64,000 nt of DNA, taken from Mucilaginibacter defluvii. GTDB taxonomy: Bacteria; Bacteroidota; Bacteroidia; Sphingobacteriales; Sphingobacteriaceae. The stretch lies in assembly GCF_039543225.1 (NCBI RefSeq), contig NZ_BAABJI010000004.1:744001-808000 (forward strand). Reading direction: 5' to 3'. The notes under the pieces were generated by a model. It ran no database searches. It was not told the origin of the DNA and saw only the letters and a list, made by a program, of their open reading frames with translations. Below, one piece after another: positions 16,193 to 25,090 of this stretch; positions within the stretch are counted from its first letter, which is position 1; the number at the start of each line of letters is the position of its first letter. The position numbers were made by a program, and so were the translations under genes.

Positions 16193-18274
16193 ATGAAAAA
16201 GATTTACACCTTTTTATTGTTCGGTGCTTTAGCAGGCATGGCTTCTTGTAAAAAAGATACCGCAACTCAACCAACCCCGGTTAAGCCTACAGGCGACAAA
16301 ATAGCTCCGGAAGGCTTTAACTTCAACACTACTAAAGACGTAACAGTAAACATTAGTTTACGTACTAATAACAACGAGCCGCTATCAGGCGTAGTGGTTA
16401 GCGTTTTCAACCCGTCAAATACCGAGGCGGCTATATTTAAAGCCGTTACCGATCAAAATGGTAATATCAGTTCAAAAGTTACTGTTCCAACATCAGCTAC
16501 GCAATTAGTTATTGATCCTGCTTACGTAGGTTTAATCCGTAATGCAACTGCAAACATCAATGGCAACACAACATCAGTTGTAATTGGTGGTAAAGAAGGC
16601 TTCGGCGGCGACGTGGTAGCCACCGGATTTGTAAAAAGCAAGGTGAACAATTCATTGTCAACATTTGCAACAAACACTATCGCTTTTGCTTATCCATCAC
16701 CATATAACAGCTCTGCGGATGCCGTAGTTAATACGTCAAAATACCCTACGAGCCTTGGCCGCCCTAAATACCTGGAAGCTACAGGCGATGTAATTGATGC
16801 ATCGTTATTAAAATTTGTTAACGCATCATTGCCTGAAAATGTTCCGCTGTCAAGTTCACACCCGGAGTATCTTTCAAGCAACGCCACAACCGTAATAAAG
16901 GTTACAGCAGAATCTGATGTTTGGATTACTTTTGTATCAGAAGGTGCCGGCTTTTTAAATACGCTGGCTTACTATACCTATAAAACAGGTACAACCCCTA
17001 CATTAAGCAGTATTACCAACGCCACAATCGTATTCCCTAACTCATCGGCATACGGATCAGCAGGCGGCTTAAACGCGGGTGACAAAGTGAAGATCGGCCG
17101 TTTCCCTGCCGGTACCTCAATTGGTTTTGTGCTGCTGCAAAACGCATGGACAGGCTCAGGCGTGGCAACCACCACTACTAAATATTTCTCGAACGATGCC
17201 CTTAACCCGGAAAGCAGCGCAAGCTTGAAACGCCATTCAGTATTATTGTACGATGATGTGCACAAGTTATTCCTGATCGGTTTTGAGGATCTTCCGCGTG
17301 ACCGCGATTCAGATAACGACTTTAACGACCTGGTTTTCTACGCAAGTTCTAACCCGGTAACTGCAATATCAAATGAAGGCGTGGCTCCGATTGATAACGG
17401 CGGCGACTCTGACGGCGACGGTGTGCTTGACGAACTTGACGCTTACCCTAAAGATGCGACCAAAGCATATAATAGCTACTACCCATCAGCTTCAACTTAC
17501 TCACAAGTAGCTTTTGAAGATAACTGGCCGCAAAAAGGCGACTATGACATGAATGACCTGGTGGTTAATTACCGTTACAAATTTGTTTTGAATGCTAAAA
17601 ACGAAGTTGTGAACATGGAAGGCACCTTTAACGCGATGGCTGCGGGCGCTTCTTTTAAAAACGGTTTTGGTGTACAATTACCGGTAGCTGCCTCAACGGT
17701 ATCATCAGTAAGTGGCCAGCAGATAGTAAGCAATTACATCCAGTTCGCCTCAAACGGTGTTGAAGCCGGTCAGAACAAAGCGGTTATTATACCTTTTGAT
17801 AACCACGACGCGGTTATAAAAAATGCCGATAACTCATTCTTTATTAATACGCTGAACTCAAAAAATAAAGTTACCGGTACCACCGTAACTGTAAACATCA
17901 ACTTTGCTTCGCCGGTAGCTCAGGCTAATCTGTTACCTTCAGCGTTCAATCCGTTCCTGATCAGCAACCTGCGCCGCGGTTACGAAATTCACCTGCCGGG
18001 CTATGCGCCAACTGATAAGGCTGATGCTAAATTATTCGGCACCAGTGACGATGCTTCAAAAGCTTCAGCAGGCAAATACTACTTGTCAACTGAGAACTGG
18101 CCATGGGCTATCAGCTACAACACTGCTATAGCTTACCCAATTGAAGAAGCAAACATTACTAAAGCATACCTCCACTTTGCAGAGTGGGCTGCAAGCGGCG
18201 GCGCATCATTTACCGACTGGTATAGCAATGGTGCCACCGGTTATAAAAACACTGCTTTGATTTATATCAAGTAA
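16193..18274 (+). CDS. LruC-domain lipoprotein, copy 2 (DUF4114 + DUF4842)
   Basis: 693 residues, collinear with copy 1 throughout: lipobox MASC with Cys19 followed by KKD; N-terminal beta sandwich (PEGFNFNTTKDVTVNISL); DUF4114-like segment with GFEDLPRDRDSDNDFNDLV (from about 363); calcium loop DSDGDGVLDELDAYP (about 404-418); LruC domain to the end, with the shared GYEIHLPGYAPTDKADAKLFG. Much of the C-terminal half is nearly identical to copy 1, pointing to recent duplication, while the segment around residues 140-200 has diverged. Its 5' region shares ACTAATTAAT with copy 1. Same inferred role: surface-exposed, calcium-stabilised lipoprotein. Confidence 0.9.
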   Translation: MKKIYTFLLFGALAGMASCKKDTATQPTPVKPTGDKIAPEGFNFNTTKDVTVNISLRTNNNEPLSGVVVSVFNPSNTEAAIFKAVTDQNGNISSKVTVPTSATQLVIDPAYVGLIRNATANINGNTTSVVIGGKEGFGGDVVATGFVKSKVNNSLSTFATNTIAFAYPSPYNSSADAVVNTSKYPTSLGRPKYLEATGDVIDASLLKFVNASLPENVPLSSSHPEYLSSNATTVIKVTAESDVWITFVSEGAGFLNTLAYYTYKTGTTPTLSSITNATIVFPNSSAYGSAGGLNAGDKVKIGRFPAGTSIGFVLLQNAWTGSGVATTTTKYFSNDALNPESSASLKRHSVLLYDDVHKLFLIGFEDLPRDRDSDNDFNDLVFYASSNPVTAISNEGVAPIDNGGDSDGDGVLDELDAYPKDATKAYNSYYPSASTYSQVAFEDNWPQKGDYDMNDLVVNYRYKFVLNAKNEVVNMEGTFNAMAAGASFKNGFGVQLPVAASTVSSVSGQQIVSNYIQFASNGVEAGQNKAVIIPFDNHDAVIKNADNSFFINTLNSKNKVTGTTVTVNINFASPVAQANLLPSAFNPFLISNLRRGYEIHLPGYAPTDKADAKLFGTSDDASKASAGKYYLSTENWPWAISYNTAIAYPIEEANITKAYLHFAEWAASGGASFTDWYSNGATGYKNTALIYIK

Positions 18275-18300
18275 TATACAGCGATTAGTGATTTGTGAGA

Positions 18301-18334
18301 AATGCACTGCCTTCACCGGCGGTGCATTTTTCGT
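18301..18334 (+). terminator. Intrinsic terminator of LruC copy 2
   Basis: AATGCACTGCC pairs with GGCGGTGCATT (one T-G wobble), followed by TTTTT. Confidence 0.85.
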
Positions 18335-18518
18335 TTAACCCGTTATATTCAAAAAATCGTGCCCGATTTACTTTGTAGAAATAAATATCAATTTTGTAGA
18401 AAATATTACACGTTTTGAGTAAATAAAGTTTCGGCAATATGGCGTCCGTAAGTATAAAAGCCGTTTTGGTGAAGTGTTTGCCACTTTTCCCGTACAGACA
18501 TCTATACTTATAACGACT

Positions 18519-20609
18519 ATGAAAAAACTATTTACTCTGCTACTTGCAGGGGGTGTGGCAGGTATGGTATCCTGCAAAAAGGACTCATTTAAAGAGGGAG
18601 AAAATGCCTCAGCTACACCGGGCTCAAAAGCCGCTGCCGGTTTCAATTACCAAACATCAAAAAACGTTAATGTAAACATCAGCCTGCTTACAAATACCGA
18701 CGAGGCAGTTGCTGGTGCCAAGGTAAAACTCTACGAAACCATAGGCGATTCAACCGTGGCAATTTACACGGGTATTACTGACAATGCTGGTAAATTACAA
18801 GCCAAGGTGAACGTAGCCTCGGCTACTACCCAACTTATTGTTGACCCGGAATATGTCGGTTTGCAGCATAACGTAGTGGCTAAGCTAAGCGGCACCAATG
18901 CCAATGTAATAATTGGCGGTAAAGCCGGTTTTGGCGGCGACGTGGTAGCCGAAAAAATTAACTACAGCAACCGTAAGGTTTTTGCTTTGGGCGCAAGAGC
19001 AACCAACACACAATTTGTTTATCCGGCTCCATACACGTCAGCAAACGATGGTATTTATAACGACAACAATTACCCGCTGTACTTGGGAGTACTTAAAAAT
19101 CTTGATCCTGAGCGCGAAGTGGTAAGCGCTAAAATGCTTAAGTATGTAAACAACTCACTGCCCGAGTATCAAAACGTAGCTAAGCATCACCCGGAGTATT
19201 TGCAAAGCAGTGCCCCGTCAGTAATCAGGGTGATCAAAAAAACCGATGTTACCATAACCTTTGTGGCCGAGGGTGCATCGTATCAAAATACATTGGCGTA
19301 TTACACTTACCCCACATCAAATCCGCCAAAAACGGCTAATGATCTGGCTAAAGCTACATTCATCTTCCCAAATGCATCAGCAGCGGGTACAGGCGGCGCT
19401 TTGATGCCTGGCCACAAAATAAAGCTGGGTACTTTTGAAGCCGGTACCTCAATTGGTTTTATTGTTCTGCGTAACTCATGGACAGGCAGCAACATCCAAA
19501 CTGATGTGGAGAAATTTTACTCGCACGATGCCTTTAACAGCGAAAGCAATGCAAACTTAAAAAGGCACAACGTTGTACTGCGCGATGAAGAAAACGATAA
19601 TTTCATCATTGGATTTGAAGATATTAACCGTACCGAAACGGATTGCGATAACGACTTTAACGATATTGTATTTTACGCCCGTTCAAGCGTAGCCGATGGT
19701 ATTGACGATAGCAATGTGCCGCCGGTTGATCAGAATAACGACTCGGATGGCGACGGCGTGCCGGATGATAAAGATGAATATCCGAACGATCCGGACCGTG
19801 CGTATAACGATTATTATCCTACCGATACCAAATTCGCACAGTTCGGCTTTGAGGATAACTGGCCGGTAAAAGGTGATTATGATATGAATGACCTGGTGAT
19901 TAACTACCGTTATAAATTTGTGCTGAACGCGCAAAATAAAGTGGTTGACCTGGTAACTACTTTCATCCCGCTTGCTGCAGGTTCATCATTTAAAAATGGT
20001 TTTGGTATGCAACTACCGGTTAGCGCATCAAAAGTAAAATCGGTATCAGGCCAAATTATCACCAGCAACTATGTAACCTTTGCAAGTAACGGGGTTGAGG
20101 CCGGTCAGGCTAACGCGGTAATTATTCCGTTTGACCATCAGGATGCGGTATTGAAATATCCGGATATGTCGTACTTTGTAAACACCGAGCCTGATAAAGC
20201 TAAGGTTAACGGCAAAAACATCAACGTAGCACTAAACTTTACCAGCCCGCTTGATCGCAGCGAGTTAAGTGTTAGCGAATTCAATCCGTTCCTGATCGCT
20301 AATTTAAAACGTGGCATTGAGGTGCACTTGCCGGGTTACAAACCAACTGATAAGGCTGATAAAACATTATTAGGTACAAATGACGATAATTCTAAACCGG
20401 GAGAGAACCGTTATTACTTGTCGGCTGATAATTTACCTTGGGCCATCAGCTACAAATATTCAACCCGTTACCCGATAGAGCGTACGGACATACGCGAGGC
20501 ATATAACCACTTTGCCGAGTGGGCAGCATCAGGCGGTACCTTATACCCTGACTGGTATGCACACTGGAAACCGGGTTATGCCAACCGCTCATTACTGTAT
20601 TTAAAATAG
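18519..20609 (+). CDS. LruC-domain lipoprotein, copy 3 (DUF4114 + DUF4842)
   Basis: 696 residues from the ATG at 18519, which places lipobox MVSC and Cys19 exactly as in copies 1 and 2; an in-frame ATG at 18474 would bury the signal peptide and was rejected. Domains are as in its neighbours: beta sandwich, DUF4114-like with FEDINRTETDCDNDFNDIV, calcium loop DSDGDGVPDDKDEYP, and LruC domain (FGFEDNWPVKGDYDMNDLV). It is the most divergent of the three, more lysine- and tyrosine-rich, and its upstream region lacks the motif shared by the other two. Likely an older duplication with the same surface role. Confidence 0.9.
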   Translation: MKKLFTLLLAGGVAGMVSCKKDSFKEGENASATPGSKAAAGFNYQTSKNVNVNISLLTNTDEAVAGAKVKLYETIGDSTVAIYTGITDNAGKLQAKVNVASATTQLIVDPEYVGLQHNVVAKLSGTNANVIIGGKAGFGGDVVAEKINYSNRKVFALGARATNTQFVYPAPYTSANDGIYNDNNYPLYLGVLKNLDPEREVVSAKMLKYVNNSLPEYQNVAKHHPEYLQSSAPSVIRVIKKTDVTITFVAEGASYQNTLAYYTYPTSNPPKTANDLAKATFIFPNASAAGTGGALMPGHKIKLGTFEAGTSIGFIVLRNSWTGSNIQTDVEKFYSHDAFNSESNANLKRHNVVLRDEENDNFIIGFEDINRTETDCDNDFNDIVFYARSSVADGIDDSNVPPVDQNNDSDGDGVPDDKDEYPNDPDRAYNDYYPTDTKFAQFGFEDNWPVKGDYDMNDLVINYRYKFVLNAQNKVVDLVTTFIPLAAGSSFKNGFGMQLPVSASKVKSVSGQIITSNYVTFASNGVEAGQANAVIIPFDHQDAVLKYPDMSYFVNTEPDKAKVNGKNINVALNFTSPLDRSELSVSEFNPFLIANLKRGIEVHLPGYKPTDKADKTLLGTNDDNSKPGENRYYLSADNLPWAISYKYSTRYPIERTDIREAYNHFAEWAASGGTLYPDWYAHWKPGYANRSLLYLK

Positions 20610-20633
20610 TCGATTAAACATTTCATATCCACC

Positions 20634-20667
20634 AGCGTTGCCACGTAAAAGAGGCAACGCTTTTTTT
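20634..20667 (+). terminator. Intrinsic terminator of LruC copy 3
   Basis: AGCGTTGCC / GGCAACGCT, a perfect 9-bp stem with a 10-nt loop, followed by a run of seven Ts. Confidence 0.92.
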
Positions 20668-20716
20668 ATGCCCTACAGAAGCGCTATATTTAAACCGAAT
20701 CTGTCTAAAATCCGAT

Positions 20717-21289
20717 ATGTTTGCCGGCCTTTTAAAACACATCAGTAAATATGTAAGCCTTACTGCCGAGGAGGAGCTTATTGTTGCGGAGTATTTCAAG
20801 CCCGAAACCGTAAATAAAAAGCAATACCTGCTATCCGAAGGTGAAAACTGTTCAACGCAATATTTTGTAACCAAGGGTTGCCTGCGCATGTTTTTTATTA
20901 AGGAGAATGGCAGCGAGCACATTGTTCAGTTCGGTATAGACAACTGGTGGCTGGCCGACTATATGAGCATGGACACCCGGCAGCCATCCGGGTTTTATAT
21001 ACAGGCGGTTGAAAAATCAGAATTGCTGAGCTTAAGCGTAGCCAACCAGGAGAAGCTATTAGAACTCGTGCCCAAGCTGGAGCGCTATTTTATGCGTGTA
21101 ATGCAAAAAGGATTCGGTGCTTTCCAGATGCGGATACGCTATTTGTTTGATATGACAAGCGAGGAGCAATACAACTTGTTTGTTGATCGGTTTCCGGGCT
21201 TTGTACAGCGCGTGCCGCAATACATGCTAGCATCGTACCTGGGTGTAACGCCTGAGTTTTTAAGTAAAGTACGCGGAAAGAGGCGTTAA
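20717..21289 (+). CDS. Crp/Fnr-family transcriptional regulator
   Basis: 190 residues. N-terminal cyclic-nucleotide-binding-like beta barrel (about 20-120; YLLSEGENCSTQYFVTKGCLRMFF) and a C-terminal helix-turn-helix whose recognition helix is in YMLASYLGVTPEFLSKVRGKRR. The residues that bind cAMP in Crp are not evident, and no cysteine cluster as in Fnr is seen, so the effector is unknown. This short, Bacteroidota-typical type often controls stress or envelope genes. It directly follows the three LruC genes; whether it regulates them is speculation. Confidence 0.9.
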   Translation: MFAGLLKHISKYVSLTAEEELIVAEYFKPETVNKKQYLLSEGENCSTQYFVTKGCLRMFFIKENGSEHIVQFGIDNWWLADYMSMDTRQPSGFYIQAVEKSELLSLSVANQEKLLELVPKLERYFMRVMQKGFGAFQMRIRYLFDMTSEEQYNLFVDRFPGFVQRVPQYMLASYLGVTPEFLSKVRGKRR

Positions 21290-21300
21290 AGGCCTGCTAT

Positions 21301-21330
21301 TTTGCTTGTTGACTAAAATCATTATCTTTG
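21301..21330 (+). promoter_or_regulatory. hflX promoter (Bacteroidota -33/-7)
   Basis: TTTG (21301-21304), 18-nt spacer, TATCTTTG (21323-21330): a near-perfect Bacteroidota promoter. It places the transcript start about 220 nt ahead of the hflX ATG, so hflX has a long 5' leader. Confidence 0.7.
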
Positions 21331-21337
21331 CAGCATC

Positions 21338-21364
21338 ATGAAAATTACTACCGTATTTGCTTAA
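21338..21364 (+). CDS. Leader uORF 1 upstream of hflX (candidate)
   Basis: Eight-codon frame MKITTVFA followed by TAA. Its ATG is 7 nt after the -7 element, so it would be almost leaderless. The stop overlaps the start of a second uORF as TAATG. The similarity of this layout to the trp leader peptide in the same window is what makes it worth listing; coding is not proven. Confidence 0.4.
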   Translation: MKITTVFA

Positions 21365-21399
21365 TGCTTTGGTTCCAAGGTAACGCTATTCCCAAATAG
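21364..21399 (+). CDS. Leader uORF 2 upstream of hflX (candidate)
   Basis: Eleven-codon frame MLWFQGNAIPK followed by TAG, starting at the TAATG overlap with uORF 1, the classic arrangement for translational coupling. It is followed by CCGGACCGG and, at about 21420-21437, a T-rich stretch. Strong terminator-like pairing was not found by eye; a weak AATGCC/GGCATT hairpin lies near 21507-21530. Confidence 0.35.
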   Translation: MLWFQGNAIPK

Positions 21400-21555
21400 C
21401 CGGACCGGAGTATGTTAATTAATCTTTCTTTTTAATACTTGATCAATTTTGCCGGGTTCATCCGCAACAGGCATGTTATATGTTATTTTGGCATGTGCAT
21501 GGGTTAAATAATGCCTTTTAGTAACTTGGCATTTTGATTGTAATCATTTTACTGA

Positions 21556-22740
21556 ATGAAACAAAAATTTTATGATACTGCTGTGAAGCAGGAAAAAGCG
21601 GTTTTAGTGGGCGTAATTACTGCCGACGAAACCGAGGAAATGGAAAAGGAGTACCTGGAAGAGCTGGAATTTTTGGTAGAGACCGCCGGTGGAAAAACCG
21701 TTAAGCATTTTACCCAAAAGCTAAGCCGTCCGGAACGTGCTACCTATGTGGGTACCGGTAAGCTCGAAGAAATAAAGGAATATGTATTTGCCGAAGAAAT
21801 TGATATCGTGGTGTTTGATGATGAGCTGTCGCCATCTCAGTTGCGTAATATTGAGAATGAACTCAAAGTAAAGATACTGGATCGTAATAACCTCATTCTG
21901 GATATTTTTGCCGGGCGGGCACAAACCGCGCAGGCCAAAACACAGGTTGAGCTGGCTCAACTACAATACCTTTTACCGCGCCTTACCCGTTTGTGGACCC
22001 ACTTAGAGCGCCAGAAGGGTGGTATCGGTATGCGTGGGCCGGGTGAATCGCAGATTGAGACTGACCGCCGTTTGATCCTCAACAAAATATCTTTGTTAAA
22101 AGGCAAACTAAAAGATATTGATCGCCAGAATGAGACACAGCGTAAAAACCGGCATCAATTGGTGCGCGCGGCCTTGGTGGGGTATACCAACGTAGGTAAA
22201 TCAACCATCATGAACATGCTTTCCAAGTCGGAAGTATTTGCTGAGAACAAACTGTTTGCTACGCTTGATACTACTGTACGTAAGGTGGTGATTGAGAATG
22301 CGCCGTTTTTACTGTCAGACACCGTCGGGTTTATCCGCAAATTGCCTCACCATTTGGTGGAATGCTTTAAATCGACACTGGATGAGGTGCGCGAGGCGGA
22401 TATACTGGTACATGTGGTTGATATTTCGCATCCTAACTTTGAGGATCAGATACGTACGGTTAACGAAACGTTGAAGGAGTTAGGCGCGGTAGATAAGGAA
22501 AACATCACGGTGTTTAATAAAATTGATGCTTACCAGCCAACAGAGATATTTGAAGGCGAGGAGCTGAAGCCGCTAACGCTTGAAGATTTTAAGCACAGCT
22601 GGATGGCTCGCCACAACAGCCCGGCCATTTTTATATCAGCCGCTAAACGCGAAAATATAGACGAATTCAGGCAGTTATTGTATGATAAGGTAAAAGCCAT
22701 ACATACAGCCCGATATCCTTACGATCATTTGTTATATTAG
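21556..22740 (+). CDS. hflX: GTPase HflX (ribosome-splitting factor)
   Basis: 394 residues. N-terminal HflX domain with ATYVGTGKLEEI and VVFDDELSPSQLRNIE; the middle has the glycine-rich GGIGMRGPGESQIETDRR signature (about 155-172); the G domain has Walker A GYTNVGKST (209-217), G3 DTVGF (255-259) and NKID (321-324). It binds 50S subunits and splits stalled or vacant 70S ribosomes during heat shock and some antibiotic stresses. Preceded by a long leader containing two tiny uORFs, and followed by a strong terminator. Confidence 0.97.
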   Translation: MKQKFYDTAVKQEKAVLVGVITADETEEMEKEYLEELEFLVETAGGKTVKHFTQKLSRPERATYVGTGKLEEIKEYVFAEEIDIVVFDDELSPSQLRNIENELKVKILDRNNLILDIFAGRAQTAQAKTQVELAQLQYLLPRLTRLWTHLERQKGGIGMRGPGESQIETDRRLILNKISLLKGKLKDIDRQNETQRKNRHQLVRAALVGYTNVGKSTIMNMLSKSEVFAENKLFATLDTTVRKVVIENAPFLLSDTVGFIRKLPHHLVECFKSTLDEVREADILVHVVDISHPNFEDQIRTVNETLKELGAVDKENITVFNKIDAYQPTEIFEGEELKPLTLEDFKHSWMARHNSPAIFISAAKRENIDEFRQLLYDKVKAIHTARYPYDHLLY

Positions 22741-22746
22741 TAAACA

Positions 22747-22772
22747 TAAGCCCCTCAGCAGAGGGGCTTTTG
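22747..22772 (+). terminator. Intrinsic terminator of hflX
   Basis: AAGCCCCTC, loop AGCA, GAGGGGCTT followed by TTGCTTT. Perfect 9-bp stem. Confidence 0.9.
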
Positions 22773-22794
22773 CTTTAAATCTTATATTGAAAAT

Positions 22795-23304
22795 ATGAAA
22801 CTTCTGCCTGAAGAAACATTAATTATCGGGGATTGGATATTTAGGGATCGGAAAATGATTGGGGATGACAATTGTGAAAGAATAGAGTGGTTAGCTAAAA
22901 ATTATCTAAAAGCAGTTGGTGCTGAAGATGGAAATTGGACGACCATTTACCAAGATCCTAATGATAAGCGTTATTGGCGGCATACTTATCCAAAGTTTGA
23001 AATGCAAGGTGGAGGGCCACCTTTACTTGAAAATATTGGCAGTGTTTTTTTAACAGCCGAGCATAAAAGCGTTGAAATAAACATACAAAAGTATATCATT
23101 TTGGAAACGGGTAATGATGGCGGTCATCGCTATATTGAAGGCAAAGTGTTTTATAAGGGCAATACAAGGAGGATAACTGTGTTTTTTGAAAGTAAGCTTG
23201 ATGAAGCAAAGCTCACTATTAATACTCCGATTAAGATACAGGGAGAATTTCAGGATGATGGTGAAGCATACGGGCTTATTTTAAGGCATGCCTTACTCAT
23301 GTAA
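22795..23304 (+). CDS. Imm27-like immunity protein with C-terminal extension
   Basis: 169 residues, no signal peptide. Residues about 8-80 match the Imm27 immunity family: IGDWIF, then NCERIEWLAKNYL, DPNDKRYWRHTYPK and GGGPPLLENIG, the family's W...DP.D.RYW..TYP...GGGPP pattern. Imm27 proteins are about 85 residues; here a further beta-rich segment (about 90-169, with EINIQKYIILETGND and IKIQGEFQDDGEAYGLILRHA) follows, possibly an OB-like fold. No toxin is nearby, so this is an orphan immunity gene. It is visibly more AT-rich than its neighbours, suggesting transfer. Confidence 0.8.
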   Translation: MKLLPEETLIIGDWIFRDRKMIGDDNCERIEWLAKNYLKAVGAEDGNWTTIYQDPNDKRYWRHTYPKFEMQGGGPPLLENIGSVFLTAEHKSVEINIQKYIILETGNDGGHRYIEGKVFYKGNTRRITVFFESKLDEAKLTINTPIKIQGEFQDDGEAYGLILRHALLM

Positions 23305-23311
23305 TGCAACA

Positions 23312-23866
23312 TTACATCGATGCTGTTAGCGGCGGTAAATTACTCACCTTCTTTTGCAGGTACCTGTTCCAAACCAGTTGTTGCTCCCTGTTTTGCATGT
23401 GGTTAGTTTCGCGTTCATAGTCGGCATTCATTTGCTGGTACTTGGCGTCTATCCGGTTAAAAATATCAGCAATTACCAAACTGTAATCGCGGCCAAATTG
23501 GGTGCGGTTAAAAGTTCTGAGCACTTCCTGCTGTTGCAGGTAAGCAATATCATAATGGCCTTGTTCGTGCCTTAATATTTCAGCCAGCATTTCGGGATTT
23601 TTAATGCGGCTGCGGTCAAGCCATGATTTATCCTTGTTCATCACCATGCTCACCTCAAAGTCAATTCTGAATACACCGCGTATGCGTTTTACGCTGTAAT
23701 TATAGCTGATGCTACAATTGGTATAAGCAACAGCGGCAAAATTACTGCGCCGTGGCGACCCTTGAAAATCGGTTAGGGTAAGTGTTTTATAGCCCTGCTG
23801 TGCAAAGCTGCTGCCGGCCGTGCACAGCATAACCAACAGCAAAGTCTTCCAGAATTTTAATGCCAT
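23312..23866 (-). CDS. DUF922 secreted Zn-protease-like protein
   Basis: 184 residues with a signal peptide ending near GSSFA. An HExxH motif, H100-E-Q-G-H104 in ILRHEQGHYDIAYL, fits the DUF922 family of predicted secreted zinc-dependent proteases. The rest is beta-rich N-terminally and helical after the motif. The substrate is unknown. It is the downstream partner of the SPFH gene, 14 nt away, in the same direction. Confidence 0.85.
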   Translation of the reverse strand: MALKFWKTLLLVMLCTAGSSFAQQGYKTLTLTDFQGSPRRSNFAAVAYTNCSISYNYSVKRIRGVFRIDFEVSMVMNKDKSWLDRSRIKNPEMLAEILRHEQGHYDIAYLQQQEVLRTFNRTQFGRDYSLVIADIFNRIDAKYQQMNADYERETNHMQNREQQLVWNRYLQKKVSNLPPLTASM

Positions 23867-23880
23867 ACAGCCAAAAAGTT

Positions 23881-24819
23881 TTACTTTTTGACCTTGTCAT
23901 CCTTTAAAAGGTTTAAGCCCATCGTTTCTTTCATAGTGCGTTGCATACCATCTACCGAGCCATCAAGAAATATTACGTTACCGGATGAGTTCTCTGCAAA
24001 GTGTTTGATGGATTCAGTCCACATGGTAAATAATATCACCGATGTATCCATATCTGCTTCCTGCATTTCTTTTGCCGCAACGGTCATACCCTTGGCAACT
24101 TCTTCGCGGAACAAAGCTATACCCTGGCCGCGTAATTGAGCTGCCTGGCGTTCAGCCTCTGCAGATATCTTGATGGCATTACCTTCGGCCTCGGCAGCCT
24201 TTGTTTTAGTAATGAGCAGGGCCTGGCCTTCGTTTTCGGCAGCGGCCTTCAGGTTGTTTGATGCCACCACCTGGCTCATTGATTTCATGATGATATCATC
24301 GAATGTAATATCGTTCAACTGCAGATCCTGCAGATGATAGCCCCAGCTTTCGAGTATGTTGTCCAGTTGTTCTTTTACGTGCTCCACAATGTCGCGGCGC
24401 AAAATCAGCACATCGGCCTGGCGCTTGGTGGCCACAAACGCACGGATGGACCCCTCAACGGTGCGTACCAATGCCTGCATCAGGTTGCGCTCGTCAACAA
24501 ATTTAAAAGCGACGTTCTTGATGGTTTCCTCCTGCTGATCGAGCACCGAGTATAAAAGCATCGCTTTGAAATAAACGTTAGCCTGATCGTAAGTTACGGC
24601 CTGGAACTCCAGCTCAACCGATCGGTTTTGAATGGAAATGCGAGAGTAGATCAGCTCGATAAGCGGTATCTTGAAATTAAGCCCCGGTGTAAGTATGCGG
24701 CGGTATTTGCCAAAAATGGTAACCACGGCTATAGTGCCCTGTTTTACGGTCACAAATGAACTGAACAGTATAATTAACAGTAATACGGTTACAATGGTAA
24801 TAGGGATAGAAACGTCCAT
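23881..24819 (-). CDS. SPFH/prohibitin-family membrane protein
   Basis: 312 residues. An N-terminal membrane anchor (about 5-25) precedes the SPFH/band-7 domain (about 25-190, VTVKQGTIAVVTIFGKYRRILTPGLNFKIPLIELIYSR) and an alanine/glutamate-rich coiled coil (about 190-250, KAAEAEGNAIKISAEAERQAAQLRGQ). Stomatin/prohibitin-like proteins form oligomeric rings on membranes and influence protease activity and lipid domains. This is a second SPFH gene distinct from the GYF-carrying one at the window start, and unlike it has a membrane anchor. Confidence 0.92.
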   Translation of the reverse strand: MDVSIPITIVTVLLLIILFSSFVTVKQGTIAVVTIFGKYRRILTPGLNFKIPLIELIYSRISIQNRSVELEFQAVTYDQANVYFKAMLLYSVLDQQEETIKNVAFKFVDERNLMQALVRTVEGSIRAFVATKRQADVLILRRDIVEHVKEQLDNILESWGYHLQDLQLNDITFDDIIMKSMSQVVASNNLKAAAENEGQALLITKTKAAEAEGNAIKISAEAERQAAQLRGQGIALFREEVAKGMTVAAKEMQEADMDTSVILFTMWTESIKHFAENSSGNVIFLDGSVDGMQRTMKETMGLNLLKDDKVKK

Positions 24820-24901
24820 AATTGATGATTAAAGGTTTAATAAAGATAGAATTAATTATTGGTGTGCAATTTGTTTTGCAAAAGCAAAACACTAAATAAC
24901 T

Positions 24902-25090
24902 ATGAACTTAAAACGCACCTTCGGAACAATACTTACCATTTTAGGTATAGTTGGTTTAATTTATACAGGCGTTGGTATTATACAAAAGAGCGCCGAAATG
25001 ACTACCTTGGTTGTAGTCGGCATTATCGCCATTATGTTCTTTTTTACAGGCATTGGTTTGGTACGCAACACGGCCGACAAAGCGGTTTAA
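24902..25090 (+). CDS. Two-helix small membrane protein
   Basis: 62 residues with two hydrophobic segments (about 8-27 and 34-55), separated by QKSAEMT. Starts at ATG with no obvious promoter match. Its stop overlaps that of the convergent CapA-like gene by 4 nt. The compact two-helix layout and ending NTADKAV are typical of small bacterial membrane proteins of unknown function. Confidence 0.65.
   Translation: MNLKRTFGTILTILGIVGLIYTGVGIIQKSAEMTTLVVVGIIAIMFFFTGIGLVRNTADKAV

Noticed and set aside
13846-20609. Tandem duplication as a mobile element or prophage
   Set aside because: No integrase, transposase, terminal repeats or phage structural genes were seen.
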